Below are positions 10,128 through 20,234 of a stretch of 64,000 nt of DNA, piece after piece; the first letter of the stretch is position 1; every line of letters begins with the position of its first letter. The notes under the pieces were generated by a model. It was not told where the DNA came from. It did not search any database and saw only the letters and a list, made by a program, of their open reading frames with translations. Both the position numbers and the translations under genes were made by a program. Source of the DNA: Rebecca billardiae RCC1528 (lineage: Eukaryota > Haptophyta); assembly GCA_965240325.2 (NCBI GenBank), contig OZ251225.1:3596001-3660000 (forward strand). Direction: 5' to 3'.

Positions 10128-10766
10128 ATGGTCCCGGCCCTCGCCGTCGTTGGCGCGGCGCGTCCGCTGCTATTGGCCTGGGGCGGCGTGTCTTCTCTGG
10201 CTGCCCGCCACCCACTGGCATTTGGCTCGGCCGTGACCGGGATCAAGACCGCCGCTGCCGATGTGCTCTCCCAGCGCGTTTTTGAGGAGCGGCCATGGGT
10301 TGATGTCGACGTGCGCCGCATTTTCATCTTCCTCGCGTTCGGCGTGCTCTACCTCGGGATGGTGCAGTACGCCATCCACGTCGTGGCATTCAGCAGGATC
10401 TTCCCCACGGCGGGCGCGTTCGTCGCGCAGCCCCTCTCGCAGAAGCTGAGGGATCGCAGCGGCCAGCGAGCCGTGCTTGGTCAGGTGCTGCTTGATCAGG
10501 GCTTGCACTGGCCACTCGTCGCACTGCCGGCGTTCTACGTGGTCAAAGGGATCGGCGAGGGCAACCTGCGCGAGTCTCTCAGCCGCTGCGTCGCCAATTG
10601 GCCCCAGGACGTCCTCGACTGCTGGAAGTGGTGGCTCCCTGCGATGACCTTCAACTTCTCCTTCTGCCCGATGGAGATGCGCGTGCCCTTCAATGCGCTC
10701 GTGAGCTTTGCGTACATGGCTACGCTCTCGTTCCGCCGAGGCGGGGCCGAGCAGCCCTCGCACTGA
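10128..10766 (+). CDS. Mpv17/PMP22 family membrane protein
   Basis: 212 residues from ATG 10128 to TGA 10766, close to the usual family length (about 180-250). The family order is visible: an N-terminal segment leading to a helix with ADVLSQRVFE (the GD..xQ region), VDVRRIFIFLAFGVLYLGMV, a DQGLHWPLVALPAFY block matching the DQ...P element, and the C-terminal signature WPQDVLDCWKWWLPAMTFNF then CPMEMRVPFNALVSFAYMATLS (W..P..NF..P...R). About four transmembrane helices are expected. Family members sit in the mitochondrial inner membrane or peroxisome; the basic, hydrophobic N-terminus would fit mitochondrial import, but that is inference. The frame is open further upstream, but this Met gives the family-typical N-terminus. 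Single exon. Confidence 0.85.
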   Translation: MVPALAVVGAARPLLLAWGGVSSLAARHPLAFGSAVTGIKTAAADVLSQRVFEERPWVDVDVRRIFIFLAFGVLYLGMVQYAIHVVAFSRIFPTAGAFVAQPLSQKLRDRSGQRAVLGQVLLDQGLHWPLVALPAFYVVKGIGEGNLRESLSRCVANWPQDVLDCWKWWLPAMTFNFSFCPMEMRVPFNALVSFAYMATLSFRRGGAEQPSH

Positions 10767-11075
10767 CAGCGAGCATCGGGCGTTGGTATCAAACATGATG
10801 TTGGCATCTTCATCAGAGTGCTGCTCCTCGCACTACGACGCGGTGCGGAAGCGGCTGCACTTCAATTCAGCATCACATCAATCTTGAATATCACATGGGC
10901 CGCGTGACGACTACTCATCAATGATCCAAAGGGCAAAGTCGATCCGCCATTCTGACCGTCAGGCCGCATGGCTCCCCGGCCCGTTATTAGTCGTTACCGT
11001 TCCCCGGTAGGCCATGGGGTCGCCGGCCAATTCCGCGGCTTGTGGGCAGCGCAGCACCACCCCCGCGCGACGGCG
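10767..11075. other. Convergent intergenic gap
   Basis: 309 bp between the 3' ends of the Mpv17-family gene and the SET/NAP gene. Both transcripts must terminate here. No further feature is seen. Confidence 0.5.
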
Positions 11076-11942
11076 CTACAGCGACGGCGCCCACGACTCG
11101 GGGTCGACATCGAGCATCGCGTCGTCGGGCGTCTGGTTGTAGTAGCGCACAGGGTCGACCCAGAGCTCCTGCTTGATGATTTCAGCGATGAGCAGCGAGT
11201 CCTGGTCACTTGCGACGCCAGACGCCTCGTCCATCACGTCGAACCACGAGAAGAAGGACGCCTCGTCGCCGCGCCGCCGCTTCCCGCCCTGCGCATTATC
11301 CGGCTCCATGGTGAGGTTCTTGCCCTCGCGCCACTGGATCGGGCTCGACGTGACGCACAGCGAGTTGTCAGTGTAGTGGAAGTCCTTGTGCAGCGTGCTG
11401 TTGTGGAAGAACGGGTTCTCGGCGAAGTGCATCTCGATGCGGTAGCCGGATTTGAGGTCGTCCGCCTCGATCACCTCGATCTGCCTCAGGTACTTGAGCG
11501 CCTCGCGATCGCGCTCCGTCAGGATCGAGTGCAGCACCGGGTGGTGAGAGATCTGCGGCCGTGGTGCCCGCGCGATTCGGCAAGCGCGCGCACAGCGCGC
11601 GGGGCGCGGGGTGAGGCCTGCACCACGCGGGCGCGGATCACGCAGAGCACCACCGTAGCGCGAGCACGGACGCCCCACGCCGCAGCCGCGCACCGCCTGC
11701 AGCCAAAAGTCTGGGATGCGCCCAAGCACCTCTGCGCGCCTGTGGTAGAGCGGCTTTCGCCTCTGGTTGAACTCCGCCTCGATCTCGAGCACGCGGTCGG
11801 CTGCCTCCTCGTTGAGCACCTCAAGCTCCTCCTGTATCCGGCCCAGATCCTCGAATGTGTGCTCCGGCGTCGCCGCCCCTCTACTGGACTCGGCGGCAGC
11901 GTCCTCTTCGACGCGCCTCGCGCTCTTGCTCGCCGACGCCAT
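11076..11942 (-). CDS. SET: SET/NAP-family histone chaperone, two exons
   Basis: CDS is complement of 11694-11942 and 11076-11552, with a 141-bp phase-0 intron (11553-11693, GTGCGC to CCGCAG); the spliced product is 241 residues. Exon 1 carries the dimerisation helix typical of NAP proteins (EELEVLNEEAADRVLEIEAEFNQRRKPLY) and ends IPDFWLQA. Exon 2 resumes with HPVLHSILTERDREALKYL and continues through the NAP earmuff domain (VIEADDLKSGYRIEMHF, NPFFHNSTLHKDFHY, ASFFSWFDV). The match to human SET is recognisable block by block. The C-terminus lacks the long acidic tail of SET, ending after an Asp-rich PDDAMLDVDPES segment. Role: nuclear chaperone for H3-H4 or linker histones. The intron is a multiple of three without a stop, so retention would insert 47 residues. 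The gene diverges from the CHAT-kinase gene 147 bp away. Confidence 0.9.
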   Translation of the reverse strand: MASASKSARRVEEDAAAESSRGAATPEHTFEDLGRIQEELEVLNEEAADRVLEIEAEFNQRRKPLYHRRAEVLGRIPDFWLQAVRGCGVGRPCSRYGGALRDPRPRGAGLTPRPARCARACRIARAPRPQISHHPVLHSILTERDREALKYLRQIEVIEADDLKSGYRIEMHFAENPFFHNSTLHKDFHYTDNSLCVTSSPIQWREGKNLTMEPDNAQGGKRRRGDEASFFSWFDVMDEASGVASDQDSLLIAEIIKQELWVDPVRYYNQTPDDAMLDVDPESWAPSL

Positions 11943-12089
11943 CGTGGGGTGAACTCGACGAAATCTGAAATCTCCGCCGGCGCAGATTGAGCTCGCAGCC
12001 GGGTAATCTTCCACACAGCGCGGGCCAACGCGGGCCGCCGGCGGCGGGCGAGAGGGGGCGTCATCGCACCGTCGCGTGACGGTTGCGTC
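11943..12089. promoter_or_regulatory. Shared upstream region of SET and CHAT-kinase genes
   Basis: 147 bp separate two divergent start codons. The stretch is less GC-rich than the flanking coding DNA and includes GTGACGGTTGCGTCATG directly before the plus-strand start, with an imperfect TGACG...CGTCA palindrome resembling a CRE/bZIP site. The functional claim is inference. Confidence 0.45.
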
Positions 12090-15000
12090 ATGCGCGGCGG
12101 CAAGGTGAAGCAGGGGCGGCGGCAGTCGGGCGCCTCGCCCACCCCGCCCGCGCTGGACGTGCTGCACATCAGCCCGTGCGCCCCCCGCGACCGCTCTCAG
12201 AGCGAGCCGTCCGTCGCCGCCGTCACCGCGCCGGCGCGCGCCGGGCTGCCGCCGCCATTCCCGTCGCTCGGCAGCTCGGGCGGCAGCGAGGGCTCGGTGA
12301 CGAGCGGGCGCGGCGGGGCGGAGCGCGCGCAGACGAGCGGGTCGAGCCGCAACGGAGGCGCGCACGACCTCGGCCCGGGCAGGCCGCCCCCGTCGCGCGC
12401 ACCGCCCACGGCCGACGCGCAGCGGCACCGGCGCAGCAGCTCGACCGGCTCGGCGTCCGCGTCGGCCGCGGCGCTCGCGAGCGGCGTGGGCAGCACGGCC
12501 GAGCGGCTCGCGTTCCTGTACGCGGCCCCGCTCGTCAACCAGGTCCGCGGCGGCACCGTCGACCTGCTCGACTTCAAGACGGAGCGCGACACGCTGCTGG
12601 AGACGCTGCGGCGCGCGGGCAAGCGCGTCGACATCTCGTGCGAGGTCGCGACCACGCGCAACCTGCGCAACGTGCTGCTCGACGGGTGCCGCGTGCTGCA
12701 CTACTCGGGGCACGGGTTCACGAGCCTGCTCCCGGGCGGCGCGGCGCACTCCGTCCTCGCCTTCGAGGACGGCGCGGGCGGCACGCACGCCCTCGAGGTC
12801 TCGGCGATCGAGCAGCTCGTCTCTGCGGGCGCGGAGCGCGGCGGCCGGCGCGGCACGCTCGAGGTGGCGTTCGTCTCGGCGTGCCACTCGGTGGAGGGCG
12901 GCGAGGCGTTCGTGAAGGCGGGCGTGCCGCACGTCATCGCCGTCCGCCGCGACGCGCGCGTGCAGGACCGCGCCGCCTGCCTCTTCGCCGAGGCGTTCTA
13001 CTACGCGCTGCTGCGCGCGAACCGCACGGTGCGGCAGGCGTTCGAGGTCGGCGTGCAGGCGGTCGCGCACGGCACGGGGATCGTGGCGGCGGGGGACGAG
13101 TCGCAGAAGTTCTTGCTGCTGCCCGAGTCGGACCCCGCCGGCGGCGCCGACCGGCACGACCGCACCATCTTCGACGCGGCGCTCGACGGCGCGCTCGTCG
13201 ACCTCTCGCGGCCGCTGCGCGCGCACAACCTGCCTGCCTTCTTCCCGCTGCAGTTCCTCGGCAGGCACGCGCTCTGGCAGCAGGCGGTGGCGGGGGTGCA
13301 GCAGAAGCGCGCGGTGGTGCTCGTCGGCGCGTCGGGGATCGGCAAGACCTCGCTCGCCATCGCCGCCGCGCACTACCTCCTCGAGCGCGACGTCTTCGCC
13401 GGCGGTGCGCGCGCGCGCGCGCGTCACGCGCCGCGCGCGCGCCGCCGAGCGGGCGTGTCGCGCCGCGCGCGCGCGCGCGCGCGAGGCGCCGCACCACTGC
13501 GTCGCGCGGCCCGCCGCCGCCGCCGCGCAGCGCCGATTCGCCCCGCGCGCCCCCTCGCGCGCCGCCGCCGCCCGCAGGCGTGCTGATGATCTCGCTGCAC
13601 GGCGTGAGCTCGCACGCGGCGCTGGTGCGCGCGGTCGGCCACGCGCTGCACGAGGCGACCGGCGGCCCGCGCGTGCGCTCGGCGTACCGCGGGATGGGCG
13701 CGCCGACGGACGCGGACGCGGTGGCGGCGCTGCTGCTGCCCGCGCTGCGCGAGCGCGCGGAGGAGGGCCGCCTCTGCCTCATCCTCGACGGCTGCGACGG
13801 CCTCGGCCTCCCGCTGGCCGCGCTCGCGTCGATCATCGAGCGGCTGCTGCACAAACTGCCCGAGCTGTCGATGCTGTGCACCTCGACGGAGCCGCTGGTG
13901 CTGGCGGGCGTGGCGCAGCGGCAGCTCACGATCCCGCCGATCCCCGCGCTCGACGCCGCGCGCCTCTTCGTCATGCTCTCGCCGCGCGGCCTCACGCACG
14001 CCGAGATTGGCTCCGACAGGCCTGAGCGGCTCGCCGCGGAGATGGCGGCACTCGTGCGCTGCCTCAAGCCGAGCCTTCCGGAGATCGAGCGCTTCACGGT
14101 GCAGCAGGCGGCGGGCGGGGACGGCGGCGGCGCGGGTGGGATCCGCGTGTGCCGCTGGAAGCTCGCAGACGCGCGCTCCGCCGAGATGTTCGCCGCGCAC
14201 CTGCAGGCCGCGGCCGACGGCACCGCGACCGCACCCGGCGGCGCGGCCGTCGCCGCCGCCGCCGCCGCGGCCGCCAACGGAGCAGGGCGCGACGCGGGCG
14301 CGGGCGCGGGCGCGGCGGCCGCGGCGGCGCCGGGCGCCGACGGCGGCGCGGGCGGCGCGAGCGCGGGCCGCGCGGGCTGCGCGCTCGCCTTCGAGGTGCG
14401 CGGCACCAGCGTGATCGCGCGCCTCTCGCACCTGCGCCTGCTCGCCGCGCATCGCGTCGTGCGCGCACTCGGCGGCTCGCCGCGCGCGATCGCGCTGGCC
14501 GTGCACGGCCTCGTGCACGACGACGGCAAGCCGAGGGCGCTGGACGAGTTCGGCGCGCTGCTCGAGGGCGCAGGCGTGGGCCTGCCCGAGCCCGAGCTCG
14601 CGCCGGGCGGCCGAATCGGCGGCGCGGCCCTCGGCGCCCACCCCAGCTCGCCGCCGCCGCCGCCCGAGCGCGCGCCCTCTGAGCGCACTCAGGTGATGCT
14701 TGAGGGGCTGCGCTCCACGCTGCAGCTGCCGCTCGCGGAGGAGGCGGCGGCGGCGGGCGGCGGCGGCGGCGGCGGTGGTGGCGCGGGGCTGGGTGCTGGC
14801 GCCGCCGCCGCCGGCAGCTCGCTCTCGGGCGAGGAGCGCCAGGCGGCGGCGGCGTTTGCGACCGCGGGGCTCGGCGCACACGGCGCGCCCCCTGGCGTGG
14901 TGGCCGCGGCGCGCTCGCCCGCGCCGAGCGGCGGCGGCGGGCGGCGCGGCGAGGAGCTGCCGCCCTCGCTCGAGATCGACGGCTCCGAGGTCGAGCTCGA

Positions 15001-16085
15001 CGAGTGGCTCGGCGGCGGCACGTTCGGCGCCGTCTTCGCCGGCACGTACGCCGGCACGCGCGTCGCAGTGAAGCAGTTCTTCGCGCGCACCGGCTCGCAC
15101 AAAGCGTTTGCACGCGAGGCCAACGTGCTGTGTCACCTGCGGCACCCGAACGTGGTGCAGCTGCTCAAGGTGTGCCGCACGGGCGGGAAGGGGCTGCTCA
15201 TCGTCACCGAGTTCTTCCCGCGCTCGCTCTTCACCTACCTGCACGAGTCGACCGAGCCCGCCGACGGCGCGCGCGAGGGCGCGGCGCCTGAGCTGCTGCC
15301 GCGCGGCGCTGTGCTTCGGCTGTCGCGCGACATCGCGTGCGGCCTGCTGTACCTGCACACGTTCAAGCCGGCCGTGCTGCACCGCAACCTCAAGTCGCAG
15401 AACCTGATGCTCGACGACAGTAGGCGCGTGAAGGTCGCCGACTTCGGTGCGCGCTCGCTCTGCGCCGCGCGGCGCGCCGCGCGCGCGCGCGTGCGGCCGC
15501 GCGCCCGCCGCCGTGCGCGCCTGACTCGCACGACGCCGCCGCGCCTGACTCGCACGACGCCGCCGCGCCGCGCGCGCCGCCGCGCGCGCTCGGCGCCGCC
15601 GCGGCCGGGCAGGCTGGTCGCGCTTCAAGGACGGCAAGGGCGGCAGCGGCCCCGGCACGTTCTTCCACGGGTGGCAGTGGGTCGCCCCCGAGATCCTGTC
15701 CAGCCGGCCGTACACCGAGAAGGCCGACGTGTACTCCTTCGCCATGATCATGTGGGAGATCCAGACGCGCCGGCTGCCCTTCAAAGGGATGAACCCCGTG
15801 CAGATCGGGCTGGCGGTGCGCGAGCAGAAGCTCAGGCCGGACATCCCGGCGGACTGCTCGGCGAGGCACGCGCAGCTGATGCAGCAGTGCTGGCACGAGG
15901 AGCCCGACCACCGGCCAGACTTTGCCGCGATCCTCGCCGTGCTCAACGAGCTGCACGAGGAGGAGGCGGCCGCTGTGGCCGCGGGTGCTGGCGGCGGCAG
16001 CGGCGCCGGCCTGCGTGGCGCCCCGACGGGCGACAGCATCGATGGCGGCGAGGCGGCGGCGAGCGGAGATGCCGCCAGAAGGTGA
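12090..16085 (+). CDS. CHAT protease - STAND NTPase - TKL-type (pseudo)kinase fusion, three exons
   Basis: CDS joins 12090-13404, 13578-15446 and 15613-16085 (1218 residues). Both introns (173 and 166 bp) start GTGCGC and end GCAG. Residues 1-145 are disordered. Residues about 145-350 form a CHAT (caspase-like) domain: HYSGHG with the predicted catalytic His at 208, and FVSACHS with Cys at 265. A P-loop NTPase follows: GASGIGKT (413-420), Walker B LCLILDGCD near 506-512, and a downstream helical region as in STAND/NACHT ATPases. After Gly/Ala/Pro linkers comes a kinase domain from about residue 905: GGGTFG loop (917-922), VAVK Lys937, DFG at 1060-1062 split by intron 2, APE at 1086-1088, DVYSFAMIMWEI and QCWHEEPDHRP typical of TKL kinases. 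The catalytic HRD Asp is Asn (HRNLKSQN, residue 1042), so activity may be lost or weak. Likely a signalling switch, possibly cell-death related (inferred). Confidence 0.88.
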
Positions 16086-16322
16086 CATCATCATATTTGG
16101 CAGTGATGCATGTGACCTCGCGTCCGGTCAGTTCTCGCGTCACGCGTTAGCCAGTACCGAGTACGGACTACGGACGTCAACAACTTGGCGGCGACGGCGA
16201 CATCAGTGCCCGCGGTAGTTAGCGCAGCCCAATTACGACCTAATACACCGTACTGTAAGCCAATACAGAAGCAGTTTTTAAAACACCGCAAACACGATCC
16301 GAAGTTGAGCACCTTGAGCAGC

Positions 16323-17735
16323 ATGGCCCCCGGCGATGCCCGTCTCCTCGACGGGCGCGGCATCGCCACGCCGATGCTCAGGCTTACGGGGGCGATCTCG
16401 GGCAACTATGTCGCGCACAGCCCCGCTTGGCGGTCCGCGCAGATCGTGTCGCGCACGCTGCTCTTCGCGCCGAGCGCGCTGATGCTCGTGCAATTTGCGC
16501 TCGATTCGTCCATGGGCGCCATCTTCTCGCCTCTGCTCATCGTGGTGGGTGCGGTGGTCTCGGCTACGAACGCCGCCGCAGTCATCGTCGCAAGTATGCG
16601 CGACCACGAGCCCGCGAGCACCGAGCTGCTGGGCCGCGCCGTCGAGGCGCACGGCGCGCGGCAGGTGTGGCTGCGCGACACGCCGGCCTTGCTCGTCCTG
16701 CTCGTCACGCTCGGGGTGCTCGTGTTCAACCTGGCCGCGCAGGTGGCCGAGCCCTCATCGCACGTGCCGTCCGGCGCCCGCGGATCCATGGCGCAGCGCG
16801 TCGTCCGCCACGTGAGCGGCTCGCTCCTCACGCTCGCCTTTGGCGTGCTCATCGCCGGCACCGTGAACGTGCTGCTGCGGCTCGGCTGGTGGATGGGCGC
16901 GTCCATCAAGGCGCTGCATGCGTTCGGCGAGGAGGTGCGCGAGGTCGCGGGCATGCGCGCGCACGCGGGTGCGCCGCCGCCGCCGCCGGCCGGCCGCGCC
17001 GCGCGGCACGGTGGCAGCGCGCGCACGGCGCCACGAGCCCCCGCGCCCGCTGACCCGGAGGCGGTCGCAGACGAGGCGAGCGAGCGGCTGCAGAGCGCAT
17101 ACGCGGCGGCGCGAGAGGTGACCGCGCGGATGAACGAGACGTTCGAGGGGCCCCTCTCCGCGCTGTTCCTCTGCAACGTCTTCTGGGTCCTCGTCTTCGC
17201 GCGTGGCCTGTGGAGCGACGACACGCGGCTGCGCTCCTGGGAGGCGGTCCTAGACTTCTCGAGCTCGGCCACGCTCGCCGTGCTCGCCCTCGTCTGGAGC
17301 GCGCGCGTGGGCGACGTGTGGACGGCGGTGCGGCACGAGGCGGCCGACCCCGAGTCCTCCCTCGCGCTGGTGCGCGTGCTCGGCGCGCACCGCTTCGACG
17401 CCTTCTCGCACGCGCTCGAGCACACGCACGTGGGCTTCCAGGTGTGCCACGTGACGATGACCTCGTTCGCAACCGCGCGCTTTCTGTTTGGGCTCACGCT
17501 CACGGTCGGGCTGGCGGCGCTGCACGCGTGGCACGAGCACCACCGCGAGCACACGCTCGCGCACGAGATCCTCAGCGGGCTCGACGAGGGCGGTATGCTC
17601 GTGGAGGACAGCAGCGGCGCCGGCGATACGGACGTGGCCACAGGCCACGGCAGTGCCCCGGGGGATCTCTCGTCGGCGCACCCACGGCATCCACATCATC
17701 AGCATGCGCGTCGGCTCATGGCGCTAATCGCCTAA
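16323..17735 (+). CDS. Multi-pass membrane protein, unknown family
   Basis: 470 residues from ATG 16323 to TAA 17735; no family recognised. Hydrophobic segments are visible at about residues 40-60 (LLFAPSALMLVQFAL), 62-88 (IFSPLLIVVGAVVSATNAAAVIVAS), 120-140 (LLVLLVTLGVLVFNLAAQV), 165-185 (LLTLAFGVLIAGTVNVLL), 280-295 (ALFLCNVFWVLVFA), 310-325, and 380-400 (FLFGLTLTVGLAALHAW), so six or seven membrane passes. A Pro/Ala/Arg-rich cytosolic-type loop lies at about 215-250 and the C-terminal tail is His-rich. An upstream in-frame ATG at 16185 would add 46 residues with UTR-like composition, including TTTTTAAAA at about 16275, so I chose 16323. The gene lies 237 bp after the CHAT-kinase gene on the same strand. 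Confidence 0.7.
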   Translation: MAPGDARLLDGRGIATPMLRLTGAISGNYVAHSPAWRSAQIVSRTLLFAPSALMLVQFALDSSMGAIFSPLLIVVGAVVSATNAAAVIVASMRDHEPASTELLGRAVEAHGARQVWLRDTPALLVLLVTLGVLVFNLAAQVAEPSSHVPSGARGSMAQRVVRHVSGSLLTLAFGVLIAGTVNVLLRLGWWMGASIKALHAFGEEVREVAGMRAHAGAPPPPPAGRAARHGGSARTAPRAPAPADPEAVADEASERLQSAYAAAREVTARMNETFEGPLSALFLCNVFWVLVFARGLWSDDTRLRSWEAVLDFSSSATLAVLALVWSARVGDVWTAVRHEAADPESSLALVRVLGAHRFDAFSHALEHTHVGFQVCHVTMTSFATARFLFGLTLTVGLAALHAWHEHHREHTLAHEILSGLDEGGMLVEDSSGAGDTDVATGHGSAPGDLSSAHPRHPHHQHARRLMALIA

Positions 17736-18399
17736 TGCAGCGGCCCGCCGGCACCATGATGCAGCAGGTTCTGAAGGCAAAGCGCGCAGCTGTGCCTGTG
17801 ATGAGCACCTGAGTAGCGACGATCGAAGGCCGAATGGCGGCGGCTTTGAAAAGGCGCACGCGGTACAGTATTCACTATTATTCGGTAATCAGACGACGAC
17901 TACGGACAGGTTGCACGGAGAAATGACCGCCCGCGACTGACAGATGTTACATTCACAGTGGACGCGACCTGTCCACCCGTCTTTCGGTACATCGCGCCCG
18001 TCCCATGGCGGCCGGCGCGTGGCGCGAGTGCTTGGAAACCACGGAGCACACGAATGCCGGTGGTTTCCGACCTTCGCCGCCACGGCCCGCCTCCCCGTTC
18101 GCCCGCAATCGGTACCGCAGTCTGGTGCCCAGTTCCTCTCACTCCCGCGTCGGCAGTGGCGCGAAGCCGAAGCGCATCGCGGGAAGAAGCACAACTGGGA
18201 CCTGGATACAGGTGGTAGATAGAGCCTTCAAGGAGGCTGCTCTCGCGCACGAGCAGGATGCGCCGGTTGCGGTATGTGCGTGCACCTTTGCACGAACGTG
18301 TGCTGGTCTCCTGCTGCACTGCTCATACCGTACGCACGAGCGCGCAACCGTGCGCACGCGCTCAGGTGGCTTGGACCACACACGCGAGTGCTTGTGGAG
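17736..18399. other. Intergenic region
   Basis: No supported gene. A plus-strand frame is open from 18005, but its first half has no coding character. Confidence 0.45.
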
Positions 18400-19450
18400 C
18401 TCGCCTCACGAGGCCTTCGTAGAAGAAGGCGGGCAACCGTATGCGCTAAGGAAGCAGAAGGAGATGCTTGCCAAACGCGTGCAGCGCGCGAGGGCGAAGC
18501 TTGCTACGGCGCGCGCGGCCTCTGCTGTTGCAGCTCGGGCCGCTGCTCCGGCCGTGCAGGCGTCTGGCGCGGGGTCCTCGGACAAGCAGGCGAACTCTGG
18601 GCAGTCTGCCTTTGCCGCCGGCAAGAAGTGTCGGAAACGCACACATTTGGTCGTGCGCGTGCCGCGCTCGCGCGCCGTGACGCAGCAAGCAGGCGATCCT
18701 TGACAAGCGCCTCGCTGACGCTCAGCAGGCCGAGGCGACGGCGCGGCGCTCGACCACGCCGACAGGCACGCCCTGAGCGAGGGGGAAGGCACTTTTCGAG
18801 ACAGCACTCAGGCGCTCGACGTTGAGTATGTCATTGATCGTGCGCGTGTGTGATCACGGCAGCAAGACTAAGTCGCGCGAGGTGGAGTAGGTGGTAGCGC
18901 GCCTCTTCGCCGCATCATCCGCAGCTGACTGGCGTGCGCCAGCTCGCTCACGTCGCGCGCGGCAGCGGTCGGCTTCCACCATGTTCGCACAGCGCGGCGC
19001 CGGCTGCACCGCCCGTTCCGCTGGACGCCGGCTCGCTCTTCGTTGACGGCTTCTTCTTCAACCCGGTCGCGCGGGCGCGGTGATGGTACACTCCGGCAGG
19101 CAGATGCGGCGCACTGTCTGATGCTCTATGCGTGCGTGTGCCTTTCCACGACGTCGACTCAGGCTGCTACGCGTGGCATCCAGCTCGACGCGGAGGTCGC
19201 CAGGGCTCGCCCAAGGTCGAGTCTGCCTTGCGTGTGCTAAGTCGCCGAGGTGCGGCCGCAGGGTGCTCGCTGGCTGACTCCTGACGACGACGAGGAGTTG
19301 CGCGCCGTCACAACCTCTCGCACGTATCGTGCCGACCGAGTCGAGTGGATGACGCTCGTGGCGGCTGCTCTTCAAATGACGCGGTCGGGCCCTTGGCGAG
19401 CTTGGGAGGAGGGCTCGGTCTGCTACATGCTCCAAGGGGCCGAAATGTAA
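18400..19450 (+). pseudogene. Possible decayed gene with coding-like fragments
   Basis: Fragments with coding character appear on the plus strand in shifting frames. 18409-18570 reads a charged helix (ALRKQKEMLAKRVQRARAKL). 18690-18770, in another frame, reads SKQAILDKRLADAQQAEATARRS. 19250-19450 reads WLTPDDDEELRAVTTSR and continues to WMTLVAAALQM before a stop; the Trp/acidic spacing loosely recalls a Myb/SANT repeat but is too short to call. Stops and frame changes separate the pieces and no GT-AG set joins them convincingly. Either a multi-exon gene I cannot resolve or an old pseudogene. Confidence 0.22.
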
Positions 19451-19716
19451 CACCCAGGTCAGTTTCCCGTGCAACCTGTCTACGAATAATAAATTATAAC
19501 GACGACGCGCGCTGATGACGATTCGACTCATGTCTCATGTGACGATGCGCATGCTATACTCATACGACTCACTATTCACTCAGATTGCGCTAGTGACCGG
19601 CGACAGTCACGACACGAGTCACGACTCGTGATCAATGTAGTGTAATAATGTCACTCAAGTGATCATCGAGCGAATTATAATGATCATCATCGATCTACTC
19701 GACGATCGATTAATTA

Positions 19717-19730
19717 ATATATATATATAT
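19717..19730. repeat. (TA)n tract
   Basis: Alternating A/T run in the 3' flank of the kinesin gene, preceded by TTAATTAAT. Confidence 0.9.
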
Positions 19731-20130
19731 CTTAATATGACGATCGCGTCGACGCCAGACGGTGCGTCGACTTCGAGCTTCCGCTCCGGGGCTCGGCGAT
19801 GGAGTGATGGGCGACTACGAGGGGGGGGGGACGACCGACGGCGAGGAGCGCTGACTGCTGAGTCCTGGTGTTTGTCCGTTGTCGTCTCTCGGCTGCTCGA
19901 TCTGCTGCTACAGCCTACAGCTTGCTGACTCTGAGTACTCTGTCTCTGACGCCTGCCCGTTGCATACCACGTCGTACAATGATGAGGAAATGTGGCTGAG
20001 TCAGTTTAAATCAATGCTGATACTTCCGGGTCATCGCGTCCGAGTCGCCGCGTCACTAATATGGCGTCAATGGCAGCGGCGCTACCATCGGCGACGGCTT
20101 CATGGGCGGTGACAGTTGGCGGGCGTCAAT

Positions 20131-20177
20131 CTCGCCTGCCTGAGCTGTGTGCGTCTCTTATTCTTAGTAAACTGTAA
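20131..20177 (+). repeat. 47-bp dispersed repeat, single forward copy
   Basis: Begins CTCGCCTGCCTGAGCTGTGT and ends CTTAGTAAACTGTAA. The reverse complement occurs twice in tandem at 24576-24669, so this copy and that pair form inverted repeats around the kinesin gene. Confidence 0.9.
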
Positions 20178-20234
20178 CGTGAAGCAGCAGACAGCAGACT
20201 GCCAGCAGACACACTACACAGCAGTTGACGGGTG

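Larger units (their letters stand above)
19451..20234. other. Convergent intergenic gap
   Basis: AT-richer DNA before the 3' end of the minus-strand kinesin gene. It contains a (TA)n tract at 19717-19730, a run of nine G at about 19822, and one copy of a 47-bp dispersed repeat at 20131. No gene is supported. Confidence 0.5.

Noticed and set aside
11076-13427. A 783-codon minus-strand frame
   Set aside because: Only the last part from ATG 11942 is the SET/NAP protein. The upstream part is antisense to the CHAT exon and is low-complexity.
12083-16150. A single 1355-codon plus-strand frame across the CHAT-kinase locus
   Set aside because: Its first 495 codons are Arg/Ala-rich out-of-frame translation of the CHAT exon. 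The true exon 1 is in the frame starting 12090, and two GT-AG introns move the frame at 13405 and 15447.
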